Below, piece by piece: positions 45,085-53,794 of a DNA stretch of 64,000 nt. Position numbers and translations under genes: made by a program. The DNA is from Ahrensia kielensis DSM 5890. Lineage in GTDB: Bacteria; Pseudomonadota; Alphaproteobacteria; Rhizobiales; Rhizobiaceae. The notes under the pieces were generated by a model, which saw nothing but the letters and a program-made list of their open reading frames with translations, had not been told where the DNA came from and did not search any database. Numbering within the stretch: position 1 is the first letter of the stretch; each line of letters starts with the position of its first letter. Where the stretch lies: NCBI RefSeq assembly GCF_000374465.1, contig NZ_KB894528.1, positions 62,001 through 126,000 of the forward strand, read 5' to 3'.

Positions 45085-47433
45085 ATGCAACTTACGTTCT
45101 ATGCTCTTTTTGCGCCGTTTATCGCAGCTTTGTTCGCGCCGATGCTCGTTCGAATGTTCAACCACAATGCAGGTTGGATTCTCGCAGTGGTGCCGGCGCT
45201 GTTGTTCTTTCATTATACGGGGTTTTTGCCTGAAATTGCAGGCGGTGGACGCGTCACCGGCGGCGTTGAATGGATACCTTCGTTCAATGTCAATTTTTCT
45301 TGGTTTATCGACGGTTTATCGCTCACATTCGCGCTTTTGATAACAGGTATAGGCACGCTTATTATTCTGTATGCAGCTGGTTATATGAAGGGCCATCCGC
45401 AGCAGGGGCGCTTTCTTTCATTTATGCTCATGTTTATGGGCGCAATGCAGGGCTTGGTACTTTCAGATAGTTTTCTGATGTTTTTCGTGTTCTGGGAATT
45501 AACGTCCATAACGTCATTCCTGCTTATCGGTTTCAACCATGATAAAGAGCGATCACGCCGCGCTGCGATGCAGGCGCTGGTGGTTACTGGCCTCGGCGGC
45601 TTGTCTCTCTTGGCTGGATTGATTGTCATTTGGAACATCACAGGTGTTTCTGAAATTTCACTTCTATTAGGCACGGGCGATACGCTGCGAGAAAGCCCTT
45701 ATTATCTCGCCGCATTCTTGCTGATTTTGGGCGGTGCATTTACTAAATCTGCGCAGTTCCCGCTTCATTTCTGGCTACCAAATGCGATGGAAGCGCCAAC
45801 ACCAGTGTCCGCCTATCTTCATTCGGCAACGATGGTAAAAGCTGGTGTTTTCCTGCTTATGCGCATGAACCCAGTGATGGGAGACACTGTTTTATGGGAA
45901 ACGGTTCTGCCATTGTTTGGCGGCGTTACGCTGCTTGTTGGAACATGGTTGGCGGTGCGCCAAACTGACCTAAAATTGATGCTTGCTTATACAACGGTTG
46001 CTTCGCTTGGCTTACTTGTGATGTTGACCGGATTTGGCACTGACAAAGCAATCGAAGGCGCTGTTTTATATCTGATCGCCCACTCATTGTTCAAAGGCTG
46101 CCTGTTCATGGTGGCGGGCAACGTCGACCATGAAGCTGGTACGCGCGATGTGACAAAGCTTGGCGGCTTGATGGCAGCTATGCCAATAACATTTGGAGCA
46201 GCTCTCCTTGCTGCTTTATCTATGGGCGGACTGCCGCCATTTGTTGGCTTTCTTGCAAAAGAAGAAATTTACTACGGCATTGCTGCTGCAGACGGTTGGT
46301 CGATGTTCATTACAGCGGTGGCTATTGTCGGCAACGCTTTGATGCTTGTCATTGGTTTTGCTGTCGCGCTAAAGCCGTTTCTGGGCGCTAAGGTTGAAAC
46401 GCCTAAAGCTGCCCATGAAGCACCACTGTTGATGTTTGCTGGCCCTCTTGTCCTTGCTGTGCTGGGCTTGGTTGGCGGTTTGTTATCGGGCGCGTTTCAC
46501 AAATTCTTCTCTAGTCCAATGGCCTCTGCCGTTGCAGGTACACCGCTTAAAATTGAAATAAGTGTTGTGCCGCATCTTGGTTTGGCACTCACCTTATCAC
46601 TGGTAACCGTTGCGCTCGGTGTCGCTATGTATTGGGCAATGGCTTGGCTTCGCGGCCGTATGGCAAATCTTCTTGAGGCCATTGGCTGGGGGCCAGATAT
46701 TGGCTTTGACCAGTTCATGCAAAGTTTGGTCAAAGGCGCAGCAGCTTTAACGCGCAAAATACAGACAGGCTCAATGGAGACTTATGTCACCATCGTGTTT
46801 GTTGCTTTGCTCGTAAGCCTGTTTGGCGGGCTTTATAAGGCTGATGAGTGGCCGCAAATCCCAGAGTTTCCAAGACTGTTCGTCTATGAATGGGCCGTGA
46901 TACTCATTTGCGTGATCGGTCTGTTCTCCGTCATTATCGCGAAGAACCGCCTGACTGCGATCGTGTCGCTGGGTATTCAAGGCTTCGGTGTGGCTTTGCT
47001 CTTTATGCTGATGGGCGCGCCAGATTTGGCCTTCACACAATTTATGGTGGAGACATTATCTGTTGTCATTCTTGCTCTGGTTATGACGCGGCTGCGCCTA
47101 TTGCCGCAGGACCATCGATCAAACTATCAAATTGTACAGGACGGTTTGATTTCTCTGGGTGTTGCTACAGCGCTGACGCTCATTTTGCTTGGCGTGGTTC
47201 AAACAGAATTTGACCCTACTTTAACCGAATTCTTCAATGCTTATTCTTACACCATCGCCCACGGCAAAAATATCGTGAATGTCATACTCGTTGACTTCCG
47301 CGGCGTGGATACGTTCGGAGAGATTGCTGTTGTCATGGTGTCGGGCTTGGCCATTCTTGCGCTCATTCGAATTATGCCAAGGAAAACGAACCCTGACCTA
47401 CCAAGGTCAGAAAATACGGAGGAGATTATCTGA
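45085..47433 (+). CDS. mnhA: Na+/H+ antiporter subunit A (Mrp/Mnh/Pha)
   Basis: This 782-residue polytopic membrane protein is the largest Mrp subunit, homologous to complex I NuoL. It shares proton/sodium exchange with the other six subunits and supports pH and salt tolerance. About 20 hydrophobic segments are visible. Conserved polar residues of the NuoL-like core appear in [15 protein letters not shown] near 135, [15 protein letters not shown], and [27 protein letters not shown] near 230. The C-terminal part carries the short MnhB-related and MbhD-like extension ending near 780. It overlaps mnhB by one base. Confidence 0.96.
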   Translation: MQLTFYALFAPFIAALFAPMLVRMFNHNAGWILAVVPALLFFHYTGFLPEIAGGGRVTGGVEWIPSFNVNFSWFIDGLSLTFALLITGIGTLIILYAAGYMKGHPQQGRFLSFMLMFMGAMQGLVLSDSFLMFFVFWELTSITSFLLIGFNHDKERSRRAAMQALVVTGLGGLSLLAGLIVIWNITGVSEISLLLGTGDTLRESPYYLAAFLLILGGAFTKSAQFPLHFWLPNAMEAPTPVSAYLHSATMVKAGVFLLMRMNPVMGDTVLWETVLPLFGGVTLLVGTWLAVRQTDLKLMLAYTTVASLGLLVMLTGFGTDKAIEGAVLYLIAHSLFKGCLFMVAGNVDHEAGTRDVTKLGGLMAAMPITFGAALLAALSMGGLPPFVGFLAKEEIYYGIAAADGWSMFITAVAIVGNALMLVIGFAVALKPFLGAKVETPKAAHEAPLLMFAGPLVLAVLGLVGGLLSGAFHKFFSSPMASAVAGTPLKIEISVVPHLGLALTLSLVTVALGVAMYWAMAWLRGRMANLLEAIGWGPDIGFDQFMQSLVKGAAALTRKIQTGSMETYVTIVFVALLVSLFGGLYKADEWPQIPEFPRLFVYEWAVILICVIGLFSVIIAKNRLTAIVSLGIQGFGVALLFMLMGAPDLAFTQFMVETLSVVILALVMTRLRLLPQDHRSNYQIVQDGLISLGVATALTLILLGVVQTEFDPTLTEFFNAYSYTIAHGKNIVNVILVDFRGVDTFGEIAVVMVSGLAILALIRIMPRKTNPDLPRSENTEEII

Positions 47434-47852
47434 TGCGTACGCTCATTTTCCGCACCGTTGCTCCTTACTTCACAAGCTTGATGCTTATTTATTCGGTATT
47501 CGTTCTACTGCGTGGTCATAACGAACCAGGCGGCGGGTTCATTGGCGGCTTGATCGCTGCGTCTGCATTGGCGATTTATGGTATTGCTTGCGGTGTTTCG
47601 CCGGTGCGTCGTGCAATCAGGTTTCATCCCATGGCGATTGCTGGGTTTGGTCTTTTTATGGCAGCGATTGCAGGCATTATTTCGCTTTTTGTCAATGTGC
47701 CGTTTTTGACCGGACTTTGGATTTATCCTGAAATTTTTGGTGTTGAGTTGAAGCTATCGACAACACTTGTCTTCGATATTGGCGTGTACCTTGTCGTGCT
47801 TGGGTCAATTACCTCTACAGCACTAGCCTTGGAAGAAAGGGAGCGTGACTAA
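47433..47852 (+). CDS. mnhB: Na+/H+ antiporter subunit B
   Basis: This 139-residue membrane protein has four predicted helices and the MnhB signature [15 protein letters not shown] near 28, followed by a [13 protein letters not shown] cytoplasmic turn. It is one of the small subunits needed to assemble the Mrp complex. It starts within the stop codon of mnhA and its own stop overlaps the mnhC start by one base (TAATG), so the three are translated as a coupled set. Confidence 0.95.
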   Translation: MRTLIFRTVAPYFTSLMLIYSVFVLLRGHNEPGGGFIGGLIAASALAIYGIACGVSPVRRAIRFHPMAIAGFGLFMAAIAGIISLFVNVPFLTGLWIYPEIFGVELKLSTTLVFDIGVYLVVLGSITSTALALEERERD

Positions 47853-48229
47853 TGGAAGTTGCGATTGTTATTCTGACAGGCGTGTTTTTTCTCGTATCGA
47901 TCTACCTGATACTCTCACGCCATATTATTCGTGTGTTGTTAGGGGTGGCCATGCTTGGCAATGGTGTGAATTTGACCATTTTCACAGGGGGACGAATTAC
48001 ACGGGAAATCCCACCAATTATTGGTAATAATGCAAGTGTACCGCTTGAGGGTATTGCCAATCCATTGCCGCAGGCACTCGTACTGACGGCTATCGTAATT
48101 GCCTTTTCATTCTTTGCTTTTTTGCTCGTGCTGGTTTTCCGCACCTATCAAGAGCTTGGCACAGATGACACGGCTGAAATGCGTGATGCTGAACCAAAAG
48201 GCGAAGCATCGCCTCCGCTTGGCTATTAG
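47852..48229 (+). CDS. mnhC: Na+/H+ antiporter subunit C
   Basis: This 125-residue NuoK-like subunit has three membrane helices. The family pattern ILSRHIIRVLLGVAMLGNGVNLTIFTGG spans helices one and two, and IANPLPQALVLTAIVIAFSFFAFLLVL holds the polar residues used in ion movement. A short polar tail follows. It lies 12 bp before mnhD. Confidence 0.95.
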   Translation: MEVAIVILTGVFFLVSIYLILSRHIIRVLLGVAMLGNGVNLTIFTGGRITREIPPIIGNNASVPLEGIANPLPQALVLTAIVIAFSFFAFLLVLVFRTYQELGTDDTAEMRDAEPKGEASPPLGY

Positions 48230-48241
48230 GAAGAACATGTA

Positions 48242-49819
48242 ATGGCTTCTGCGAATAATACTGATGTAAATCTTGAAAGTGCTATGCTGCTTACCGAACC
48301 GGCTCTGGCCGATTGGCTGGTTGCGGCTCCGCTGATCTTGGGCTTTTTGTTTGGTGCGCTGTGTTTAATGCAGCGCAAAAACGTGATCGTGCAAACGCGT
48401 ATCGCACTTTTCGGCCTGCTATTGATGCTGATTGCAGATATCGGGCTTTTTATAAATGTTTGGCAAAACGGTACTGTCGTGATGACGATGGGGCGTTGGT
48501 TGCCACCATTTGGCATAACTTTTGCGGCTGATATGCTTGGTGCCACATTTGCACTTGTGGCCGGTATTGTCGGATTAGCCGGTGGTATTTACGCGCTAAG
48601 CGACGTTGATAGCACATCACGGCGTTATGGTTTCTATCCATTCTTGCTGCTGATGTTGGCAGGCGTGACAACAGCGTTTTTAACCGGCGATATTTTCAAT
48701 CTCTACGTCTGGTTTGAAGTGTTGCTTATCTCATCCTTCGGTTTGCTCGTTTTGGGTTCTGAACGCAGACAATTGGATGGCGCGATCAAATACGCGTTCT
48801 TGAATTTGATTGCGACGACACTGTTCCTAATCGGCGTGGCCTATATGTATGGCGTGTTTGGAACGTTGAACATGGCCGACATCGCGCGCAAAGCGCCTGC
48901 TTTGCAGGATACTGGGCCGCATTTTACAATCGCAATTATGTTTCTCTTTGCATTCGGCATGAAAGCGGCAGCTTTCCCGCTTAATGCTTGGCTACCTGCT
49001 TCATATCATACGCCGCGCATTGCCGTATCAGCTGTCTTTGCTGGTTTGCTAACGAAGGTTGGTGTCTATGCATTGCTGCGCATATTCTTGACCTTGTTTC
49101 CCGCTGACCGCGATGAGCTTGGCGGTGTCATTGCTGTCATTGCGGCGCTGACAATGTTGATAGGTGCATTGGGCGCGATAGCTCAAACAGATATTCGCCG
49201 TGTTCTTGGTTATCTGGTTATTTCAGGTATTGGCCTGATGTTGGCTGGCTTGGGACTTGGTAGCGAAATTGGCATTTCTGGCTCTGTATTTTATGCCGCC
49301 CACTCGATGATTGTTATGACGGCGCTTTATTTGCTGGCAGGCATTATTGGGCGCTTAATGGGAACATTTGACCTCAACAAAGCAGGGGGCCTTTATCAGG
49401 CTTCACCTTGGCTTGGCGGGCTTTGTCTTATTCTTGCTTTTTCTGTTTCTGGACTACCACCATTTTCAGGCTTATGGCCTAAAATTCTTCTCGTAAAAGG
49501 TTCCATTGATGTTGGTGCATGGTGGCTTGCCGCCGCGATTATTGTGTCAGGATTTTTGACAACTATAGCGGTGGTTCGCATGTTCCTATTTGCCTTCTGG
49601 CGCAGTCGGCCTGAAGGATTGGTAGAAATAGGACCAATCTCGCGCGAAGGCCGGATTAAGCTTTACGCAGCTTTGGGATTAACGGCATTGACTGTGATTG
49701 CTGGCGTTTATCCAGAGCCATTTATACAAGTGAGCGATCGGGTAGCATTTGAGCTAACGCATCCTCAAACTTACATCGATGCGGTGTTTGGCGAGAAACA
49801 AGGAGGAAGCGGACTATGA
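48242..49819 (+). CDS. mnhD: Na+/H+ antiporter subunit D
   Basis: This 525-residue NuoM/N-like membrane protein is one of the two large ion-translocating Mrp subunits. About 14 helices are visible, with the lysine-bearing segment FAFGMKAAAFPLNAWLPASYHTPRIAVSAVFAGLLTKVG near 235-275 and the glutamate in NLYVWFEVLLISSFGLL near 155. The ATG lies 12 bp after mnhC and has AGGAAG upstream. Its last codons overlap mnhE by four bases. Confidence 0.96.
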   Translation: MASANNTDVNLESAMLLTEPALADWLVAAPLILGFLFGALCLMQRKNVIVQTRIALFGLLLMLIADIGLFINVWQNGTVVMTMGRWLPPFGITFAADMLGATFALVAGIVGLAGGIYALSDVDSTSRRYGFYPFLLLMLAGVTTAFLTGDIFNLYVWFEVLLISSFGLLVLGSERRQLDGAIKYAFLNLIATTLFLIGVAYMYGVFGTLNMADIARKAPALQDTGPHFTIAIMFLFAFGMKAAAFPLNAWLPASYHTPRIAVSAVFAGLLTKVGVYALLRIFLTLFPADRDELGGVIAVIAALTMLIGALGAIAQTDIRRVLGYLVISGIGLMLAGLGLGSEIGISGSVFYAAHSMIVMTALYLLAGIIGRLMGTFDLNKAGGLYQASPWLGGLCLILAFSVSGLPPFSGLWPKILLVKGSIDVGAWWLAAAIIVSGFLTTIAVVRMFLFAFWRSRPEGLVEIGPISREGRIKLYAALGLTALTVIAGVYPEPFIQVSDRVAFELTHPQTYIDAVFGEKQGGSGL

Positions 49820-50289
49820 ACCTCTATGTTGTAAACCTATTGCTCGCAATAGCTTGGATGACGCTGACTGATTCATTCGGCTTAGGGAATATGATCTTCG
49901 GCTTTGTGCTTTCTGCTGTTGCATTGTCGCTCATTCGCGAACAGGTAGGCTCTGTCGGATATTTTTCAAAGCTGGGACGCATTCTATCGCTGCTTATGCT
50001 GTTTCTTTATGAGTTGGTGATGTCGGCTGTACGTGTCGCCATTTTGGTGGTTAAGCCAAACATGAACTTAAAGCCTGGCATCTTTGCCTATAAGTTGCAG
50101 GTTGACCGCGATCATGAAATCACTCTGCTTGCAAACCTCATTACGCTGACACCGGGAACGTTGTCCGTTGATGTATCGGAAGATCGCTCGACGCTTTATA
50201 TTCACGCACTTGATTGCTCAGACATTGATCAAATTCGCAAAGATATAGCGGAAGGTTTCGAGCGCAAAATACTGGAGGCGTTTCGATAA
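49816..50289 (+). CDS. mnhE: Na+/H+ antiporter subunit E
   Basis: This 157-residue subunit has two or three membrane helices (residues 4-20, 28-45, 60-80) and a soluble cytoplasmic part. The conserved [29 protein letters not shown] stretch near 110 is diagnostic for MnhE. It starts with a four-base ATGA overlap with mnhD and ends at the first base of mnhF. Confidence 0.95.
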   Translation: MNLYVVNLLLAIAWMTLTDSFGLGNMIFGFVLSAVALSLIREQVGSVGYFSKLGRILSLLMLFLYELVMSAVRVAILVVKPNMNLKPGIFAYKLQVDRDHEITLLANLITLTPGTLSVDVSEDRSTLYIHALDCSDIDQIRKDIAEGFERKILEAFR

Positions 50290-50774
50290 TGTCATCCGAA
50301 TTTCTAAATTTCTCTGTTCAGTTTGCACTCATTTTACTGAGCGCAGCCTTTCTACTCACCGTGTTCAAAGTGATAATGGGGCCAACATTGCCCGATCGCA
50401 TTTTAGCGCTCGACATGCTGGTTGCAGCAGCCATTGGTTTCATTGCTGTTATCGGTCTTAAAACCGGTTACACTTTATATGTAGATATCGCTATTGCGCT
50501 TGGGTTAGTCGGCTTCTTGGCAACGGTTGCATTTGCACGTTTCATCTTGGCGCGCGGCCAAACAGAAGAGGGGCGCGAAAGACAGCGCAATGAAGACAAC
50601 CAAAAACACGGAAAAAGCGCAGCAGTGCAGGGAGTTTCAGAAGCTAAGGCCGCAGGCGAGGTAACAACACCTAAGAAAAAGTCCGCAGCCAAGAAAACTA
50701 CTGCACAAAGAACGACAAAAACCAACAAGGCGCGATCACGAAAAGCACCAGCCAAACCGGAGACAAAATCATGA
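50289..50774 (+). CDS. mnhF: Na+/H+ antiporter subunit F with basic C-terminal extension
   Basis: The first 90 residues are a standard MnhF: three membrane helices with [27 protein letters not shown] near 30 and the [20 protein letters not shown] end. The typical family length is about 90-100 residues, but this one continues to 161. The extra 70 residues form a soluble, Lys/Ala/Thr/Arg-rich tail ([30 protein letters not shown]) that looks like histone H1 or bacterial AlgP/Hc1 tails. The reading frame is continuous and overlaps mnhG by four bases, so it is not a simple frameshift. The tail should face the cytoplasm if the helices keep the usual topology. Confidence 0.93.
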   Translation: MSSEFLNFSVQFALILLSAAFLLTVFKVIMGPTLPDRILALDMLVAAAIGFIAVIGLKTGYTLYVDIAIALGLVGFLATVAFARFILARGQTEEGRERQRNEDNQKHGKSAAVQGVSEAKAAGEVTTPKKKSAAKKTTAQRTTKTNKARSRKAPAKPETKS

Positions 50775-51100
50775 TTGATGGCTTGTCGGACATAATTGCG
50801 GGCGTAATGATTATCACAGGCTCAATTTTTGCTTTTCTAGCAGCCGTTGGCTTATGGCGCTTGCCTGATATTTATACGCGCATGCATGCTGCTTCAAAGG
50901 CAGGAACGCTTGGGTCTGGATTGTTGCTTTTGGCATTAGCCGCACATGTGGGGGACACTTCAACCTTTACACGCGCTCTTGCTGGCGTTGTGTTTTTCTT
51001 GCTAACCGCACCGATTTCCGCGCATCTATTGGCTAAAGCATCCTATGCTGTTGGTTATAGGCTAACAGACATATCAGTTATAGATGAATTGAAAGACTGA
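50771..51100 (+). CDS. mnhG: Na+/H+ antiporter subunit G
   Basis: This 109-residue last subunit of the antiporter has three helices and the MnhG motif [28 protein letters not shown] near 30-55. It overlaps mnhF by four bases. The A-G set is complete and in the canonical order, which implies one operon of about 6 kb. A hairpin overlaps its stop codon. Confidence 0.95.
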   Translation: MIDGLSDIIAGVMIITGSIFAFLAAVGLWRLPDIYTRMHAASKAGTLGSGLLLLALAAHVGDTSTFTRALAGVVFFLLTAPISAHLLAKASYAVGYRLTDISVIDELKD

Positions 51101-51125
51101 CCTGTTTTGAATTTCAGGTCTCAGT
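51094..51125 (+). terminator. Probable terminator after the mnh operon
   Basis: GACCTG and CAGGTC (51099-51104 and 51115-51120) pair around a 10-base loop. A short outer ACT/AGT pairing across a two-base bulge may extend the stem. A T run begins about ten bases later. It overlaps the mnhG stop. Confidence 0.5.
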
Positions 51126-51401
51126 TTCAATAAGTTTTTTTATTTTTGTCGCTTTTTCAAAGTGATCTAACTGGTGGGTTGATATCCACCACTGCGCCGC
51201 TTCCATTAGAAGTTCCGGATTGTTGTTTTTATTGGCAAAAAATGCATAAAAGGAGAGGCCAACTTGTTCTCCTTTTTGCGCAATTTTCAAATCACAAACA
51301 GTAATTATTTTTTGTTTTAGTGATGCGCGCATAATATCCTCAAGAGCCTCTAATCTGTTCATAAGCTGTCTAAAGCTGTCAGCAGGTTCGTTTTTATTCA
51401 C
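51114..51401 (-). CDS. Hypothetical protein, 95 residues
   Basis: I do not recognise this protein. It is predicted mostly helical, with a leucine-spaced N-terminal helix (FRQLMNRLEALEDIM), a central strand-like part (IITVCDLKIAQKGEQVGLSFYAFFA) and a C-terminal amphipathic helix. The likely start is GTG 51401 and there is no clear ribosome-binding site. The gene lies between the mnh operon and the mucR regulatory region, and its upstream DNA carries the 10-bp tandem repeats at 51405-51434. The coherent amphipathic pattern makes it more likely real than not. Confidence 0.55.
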   Translation of the reverse strand: MNKNEPADSFRQLMNRLEALEDIMRASLKQKIITVCDLKIAQKGEQVGLSFYAFFANKNNNPELLMEAAQWWISTHQLDHFEKATKIKKLIETET

Positions 51402-51404
51402 AAA

Positions 51405-51434
51405 CGAAAATTACCGAAAATTATCGAAAGCTAG
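51405..51434. promoter_or_regulatory. 10-bp phased tandem repeats (CGAAAATTAC type)
   Basis: CGAAAATTAC, CGAAAATTAT and CGAAAGCTAG follow each other without gaps. The ten-base period equals about one helical turn, so a protein could bind the same face three times. The array begins three bases upstream of the start of the reverse hypothetical gene, with mucR on the other side. Confidence 0.5.
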
Positions 51435-51495
51435 AATACTGAATCCTGCTATAAGGGAAAATCAAGTATGCTGCATGTGTATAAATTTTTTATGT

Positions 51496-51507
51496 ATGCA
51501 TATGCAT
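51496..51507. repeat. AT-rich 12-bp palindrome upstream of mucR
   Basis: ATGCATATGCAT is followed three bases later by a second perfect palindrome, AATAAATTTATT (51510-51521). The 247-bp gap before mucR (51402-51648) is strongly AT-rich with many T-A steps, as expected for binding by MucR itself. Confidence 0.4.
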
Positions 51508-51596
51508 TGAATAAATTTATTGTTCATACTATTATTTTAGATACTAACTTAACTTAAGGCGATTCATTTTTTAAATTTCAATACGCGTGCAGGTTA

Positions 51597-51618
51597 GTTT
51601 TTGTATTTTTACAAAAAC
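51597..51618 (+). promoter_or_regulatory. Perfect 9-bp inverted repeat in the mucR leader
   Basis: GTTTTTGTA, a TTTT loop and TACAAAAAC form an exact hairpin or dyad, 30 bases before the mucR ATG. It could be an autoregulatory operator or an RNA stem that affects mucR expression. Confidence 0.5.
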
Positions 51619-51648
51619 ACTCACCACAATAACAATAATAGGTGGTTC

Positions 51649-52068
51649 ATGGATTCGAACGAAAAAAATACTGAATTTAACGAATATCTCGCAGAGTTAA
51701 CGGCTCAGGTGGTATCGGCATATGTAGGAAACAACAGCGTCACGGCTGATGAACTGCCTAGCCTGATTAGCAATGTCCACGGAGCACTTAACAGTACTGT
51801 TGGAAACGTCCAAGCCAGTGAAGTTGAGAAACCTAAGCCTGCTGTGAACCCAAAAAAATCTGTTCTTGATGATTGCATTACTTGTCTTGAGGACGGTATG
51901 CAGTTCAAATCGCTCAAACGCCATCTTATGAGCCATCATGGGCTAACGCCGCAAGACTACCGTGAAAAGTGGGATTTGCCTTCTGATTATCCGATGGTTG
52001 CACCATCTTATGCGAAACGTAGATCAAAGCTTGCACAGGAAATGGGGCTAGGGCGTAAAAGCAAATAA
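51649..52068 (+). CDS. mucR: MucR/Ros family zinc-finger transcriptional regulator
   Basis: MucR-type proteins bind AT-rich DNA, silence many genes in an H-NS-like way and control exopolysaccharide, motility and cell-cycle functions in rhizobia and Brucella. The 139 residues include an N-terminal oligomerisation part, a linker and the Ros-type zinc finger [20 protein letters not shown] near 83-102, followed by [25 protein letters not shown]. The zinc ligands (Cys, Cys, His, His) are intact. ATG 51649 follows AGGTGG. The AT-rich upstream DNA and inverted repeats suggest autoregulation. Confidence 0.95.
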   Translation: MDSNEKNTEFNEYLAELTAQVVSAYVGNNSVTADELPSLISNVHGALNSTVGNVQASEVEKPKPAVNPKKSVLDDCITCLEDGMQFKSLKRHLMSHHGLTPQDYREKWDLPSDYPMVAPSYAKRRSKLAQEMGLGRKSK

Positions 52069-52087
52069 TATACAAGTTATATTATTT
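52063..52087 (+). terminator. All-A/T hairpin overlapping the mucR stop
   Basis: AAATAATATA, a CAAGT loop and TATATTATTT form a perfect 10-bp stem without a single G-C pair. It starts three bases before the stop codon and ends in T residues. It may be a weak terminator or another MucR target. Confidence 0.4.
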
Positions 52088-52120
52088 TAGTTTTGCACGT
52101 AACAAATGCTTTGCTGATGC

Positions 52121-52318
52121 TTAAGCAAGGTGCTTGTTTAGGTCGTAACGATAATGTCGTGACAGACCACGATTGCGCTCTAAATTCAGCTTGATTTCGA
52201 TTGTTTTAATCCAATCGCGGATTTGATGTGGCAGGGCTGCATCAAGTTGCTTGGGTGAAATATCAAGAAACAGCTTGATCATGAAAAATGAGCTTCGCTC
52301 GTGCTTGTAAAAGATCAT
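52121..52318 (-). CDS. Hypothetical protein, 65 residues
   Basis: I cannot assign a function. The small basic protein has the stretch FLDISPKQLDAALPHQIRDWIKTIEIKLNLERNRGL, which reads as two amphipathic helices with a conserved-looking end (SRHYRYDLNKHLA). Hydrophobic and charged residues are well ordered, unlike a random frame. It has an ATG at 52318 and a weak AAGAGAA upstream. It is transcribed against mucR and toward it, in a 446-bp space between mucR and the DnaA-like gene. Confidence 0.5.
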   Translation of the reverse strand: MIFYKHERSSFFMIKLFLDISPKQLDAALPHQIRDWIKTIEIKLNLERNRGLSRHYRYDLNKHLA

Positions 52319-52457
52319 TGACAGTTCTCTTTTAGAGTATGTGGCGATCTAAAAGCTATTCAATGTTCTTGATGGTTGGATAAGTTCATCCTTGCCAAGC
52401 AGGTTTTCTTTAATTTTATAAAGAAAATCAGTATTTTTGCGCGTGAGGGAATAAATA

Positions 52458-52470
52458 CCTATTAAATAGG
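52458..52470. repeat. Short dyad CCTATT-A-AATAGG
   Basis: A 13-bp interrupted palindrome lies 45 bp upstream of the DnaA-like gene, in its probable promoter region. It could be an operator. Confidence 0.35.
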
Positions 52471-52492
52471 GATGAAATTAATGTAGGAATAT

Positions 52493-52512
52493 AGTCCTCA
52501 CTACGGAGGACT
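52493..52512 (+). promoter_or_regulatory. Hairpin burying the ribosome-binding site of the DnaA-like gene
   Basis: AGTCCTC (52493-52499), a six-base loop and GAGGACT (52506-52512) form a perfect 7-bp stem. The Shine-Dalgarno sequence GGAGG (52505-52509) lies in the second arm and the ATG at 52515 follows two bases after the stem. In the folded RNA the ribosome site would be closed, so translation may need a factor, a small RNA or a temperature shift. Confidence 0.6.
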
Positions 52513-52514
52513 GA

Positions 52515-52985
52515 ATGCTTAAGACCAAAGCAATAAAACGAAATAATTATCTGAATGATTTTTTGCCATCAGCAGCTTCTAAACAGCGTGCTGAAGATCA
52601 GATATATACCCCTTTGTGCGATTGTGCCGCCACTGTAAGTGCAGACTTACATATGGAGATTTGTGACGGTCTCATTGATATAATGGCCGCGCTTTTCAAT
52701 GTTTCAGGGCGGCAATTGCGTTCACCGCAGCGTGACAGAAAAGACGTTGCCCGCGTGAGGCAAATAGGCATGTATATTGCGCGTGTCACACTTTGCCTGA
52801 ATATTCGCTTGATTGCCGACGGGTTTGCGCGTGACAAAAGTACGGTTACCCATGCTTGTCACCTTATTGAGGACCTTCGCGATGATGAGGAATTTGATCT
52901 AATCATTACGCGTGTGGAAGCGGTCGTTGGCGCAGCTTTCAAGCACGCTTTATCAGCAAAGGTTGGTGGTAATGATTACAAATAA
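52515..52985 (+). CDS. DnaA domain IV-like helix-turn-helix protein
   Basis: This 156-residue protein resembles only the C-terminal DNA-binding domain of the replication initiator DnaA. The segment DGLIDIMAALFNVSGRQLRSPQRDRKDVARVRQIGMYIAR near 50-90 corresponds to the start of domain IV. LIADGFARDKSTVTHACHLIEDL near 98-120 replaces the DnaA signature helix. It lacks the AAA+ ATPase domain. Such proteins occur in Hyphomicrobiales next to DUF6456 genes. A role as a transcription factor or a competitor at DnaA boxes is possible. It overlaps the DUF6456 gene by 14 bases. Confidence 0.85.
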   Translation: MLKTKAIKRNNYLNDFLPSAASKQRAEDQIYTPLCDCAATVSADLHMEICDGLIDIMAALFNVSGRQLRSPQRDRKDVARVRQIGMYIARVTLCLNIRLIADGFARDKSTVTHACHLIEDLRDDEEFDLIITRVEAVVGAAFKHALSAKVGGNDYK

Positions 52986-53790
52986 GCAATGCCTCAATCA
53001 TAGACGCAGTTTACGTTTGCTCATGATGGTAGCCAAGCATCAGGCGATATTAGAGCCAAGTGCTGATGGCGCTTATTGTTTCTTACATTTTGAAGGCGTG
53101 CGGCGTGTAAAATGCGATAAAATCATTCTGACTAACTGGATCGCAAATGAGTTGGTCTCAGTTGCGTTTACCGCAGATGTCCAAAAAATATCGATTACTG
53201 AGCTTGGGCGTAAACATGTCATTCGTAATGATGAGAATGATCATGCTGCACAGCATAGAGTGATTGAGACAGATCATATTACGGTGGGCGACTGTATCCA
53301 ATCTGTAAAACGCAATATAAAAGAATCGCCGCTTTCTGGTCTCTATAGAGCTTATGGCGCGGGGAAAAAGGCTTGGCTTAGTTCGGCAGAGTTTGATGCT
53401 GGAGAGCGCCTTCGTATCGATTTTGAATATGCACAATTGGGTCCCAAAATAACGGCTTCATGGGATCCAACAGCGCATCTAAATGGTGGAAAAGGTGGTC
53501 GCAGGCCGTCTCAAACATTTTCAGATCGAGTAATAGGTGCACGCACACGCATGCAGCGGGCAATTGATGCTGTTGGCCCTGAATTATCTGGCGTCCTGGT
53601 TGATGTGTGTTGTTTCTTAAAAGGAATGGAAGATATAGAAAGAGAGAGGCAATGGCCGCGAAGATCAGCAAAACTTATGCTTAAAACTGCGCTGTCTATG
53701 TTAGCACGCCACTATAACCCGCCCCAAGTGAGAACGCGATCTTCAAAGCCGCGTCATTGGGGACAAGAAGATTACCGTCCAGAAATGTAA
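52972..53790 (+). CDS. DUF6456 domain-containing protein
   Basis: The 272-residue product has a DUF6456 region in the C-terminal half. SPLSGLYRAYGAGKKAWLS near 120, GERLRIDFEYAQLGPKITASWDP near 145 and the helical LVDVCCFLKGMEDIERERQWPRRSAKLMLKTALSMLARHY near 210 are typical. The N-terminal part (NHRRSLRLLMMVAKHQAILEP) may be a winged-helix segment. The protein is probably a DNA-binding regulator, but no target is known. The start at 52972 lies inside the end of the DnaA-like gene, so translation is coupled. The stop is four bases from the convergent sufE. Confidence 0.82.
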   Translation: MITNKQCLNHRRSLRLLMMVAKHQAILEPSADGAYCFLHFEGVRRVKCDKIILTNWIANELVSVAFTADVQKISITELGRKHVIRNDENDHAAQHRVIETDHITVGDCIQSVKRNIKESPLSGLYRAYGAGKKAWLSSAEFDAGERLRIDFEYAQLGPKITASWDPTAHLNGGKGGRRPSQTFSDRVIGARTRMQRAIDAVGPELSGVLVDVCCFLKGMEDIERERQWPRRSAKLMLKTALSMLARHYNPPQVRTRSSKPRHWGQEDYRPEM

Positions 53791-53794
53791 TGTA

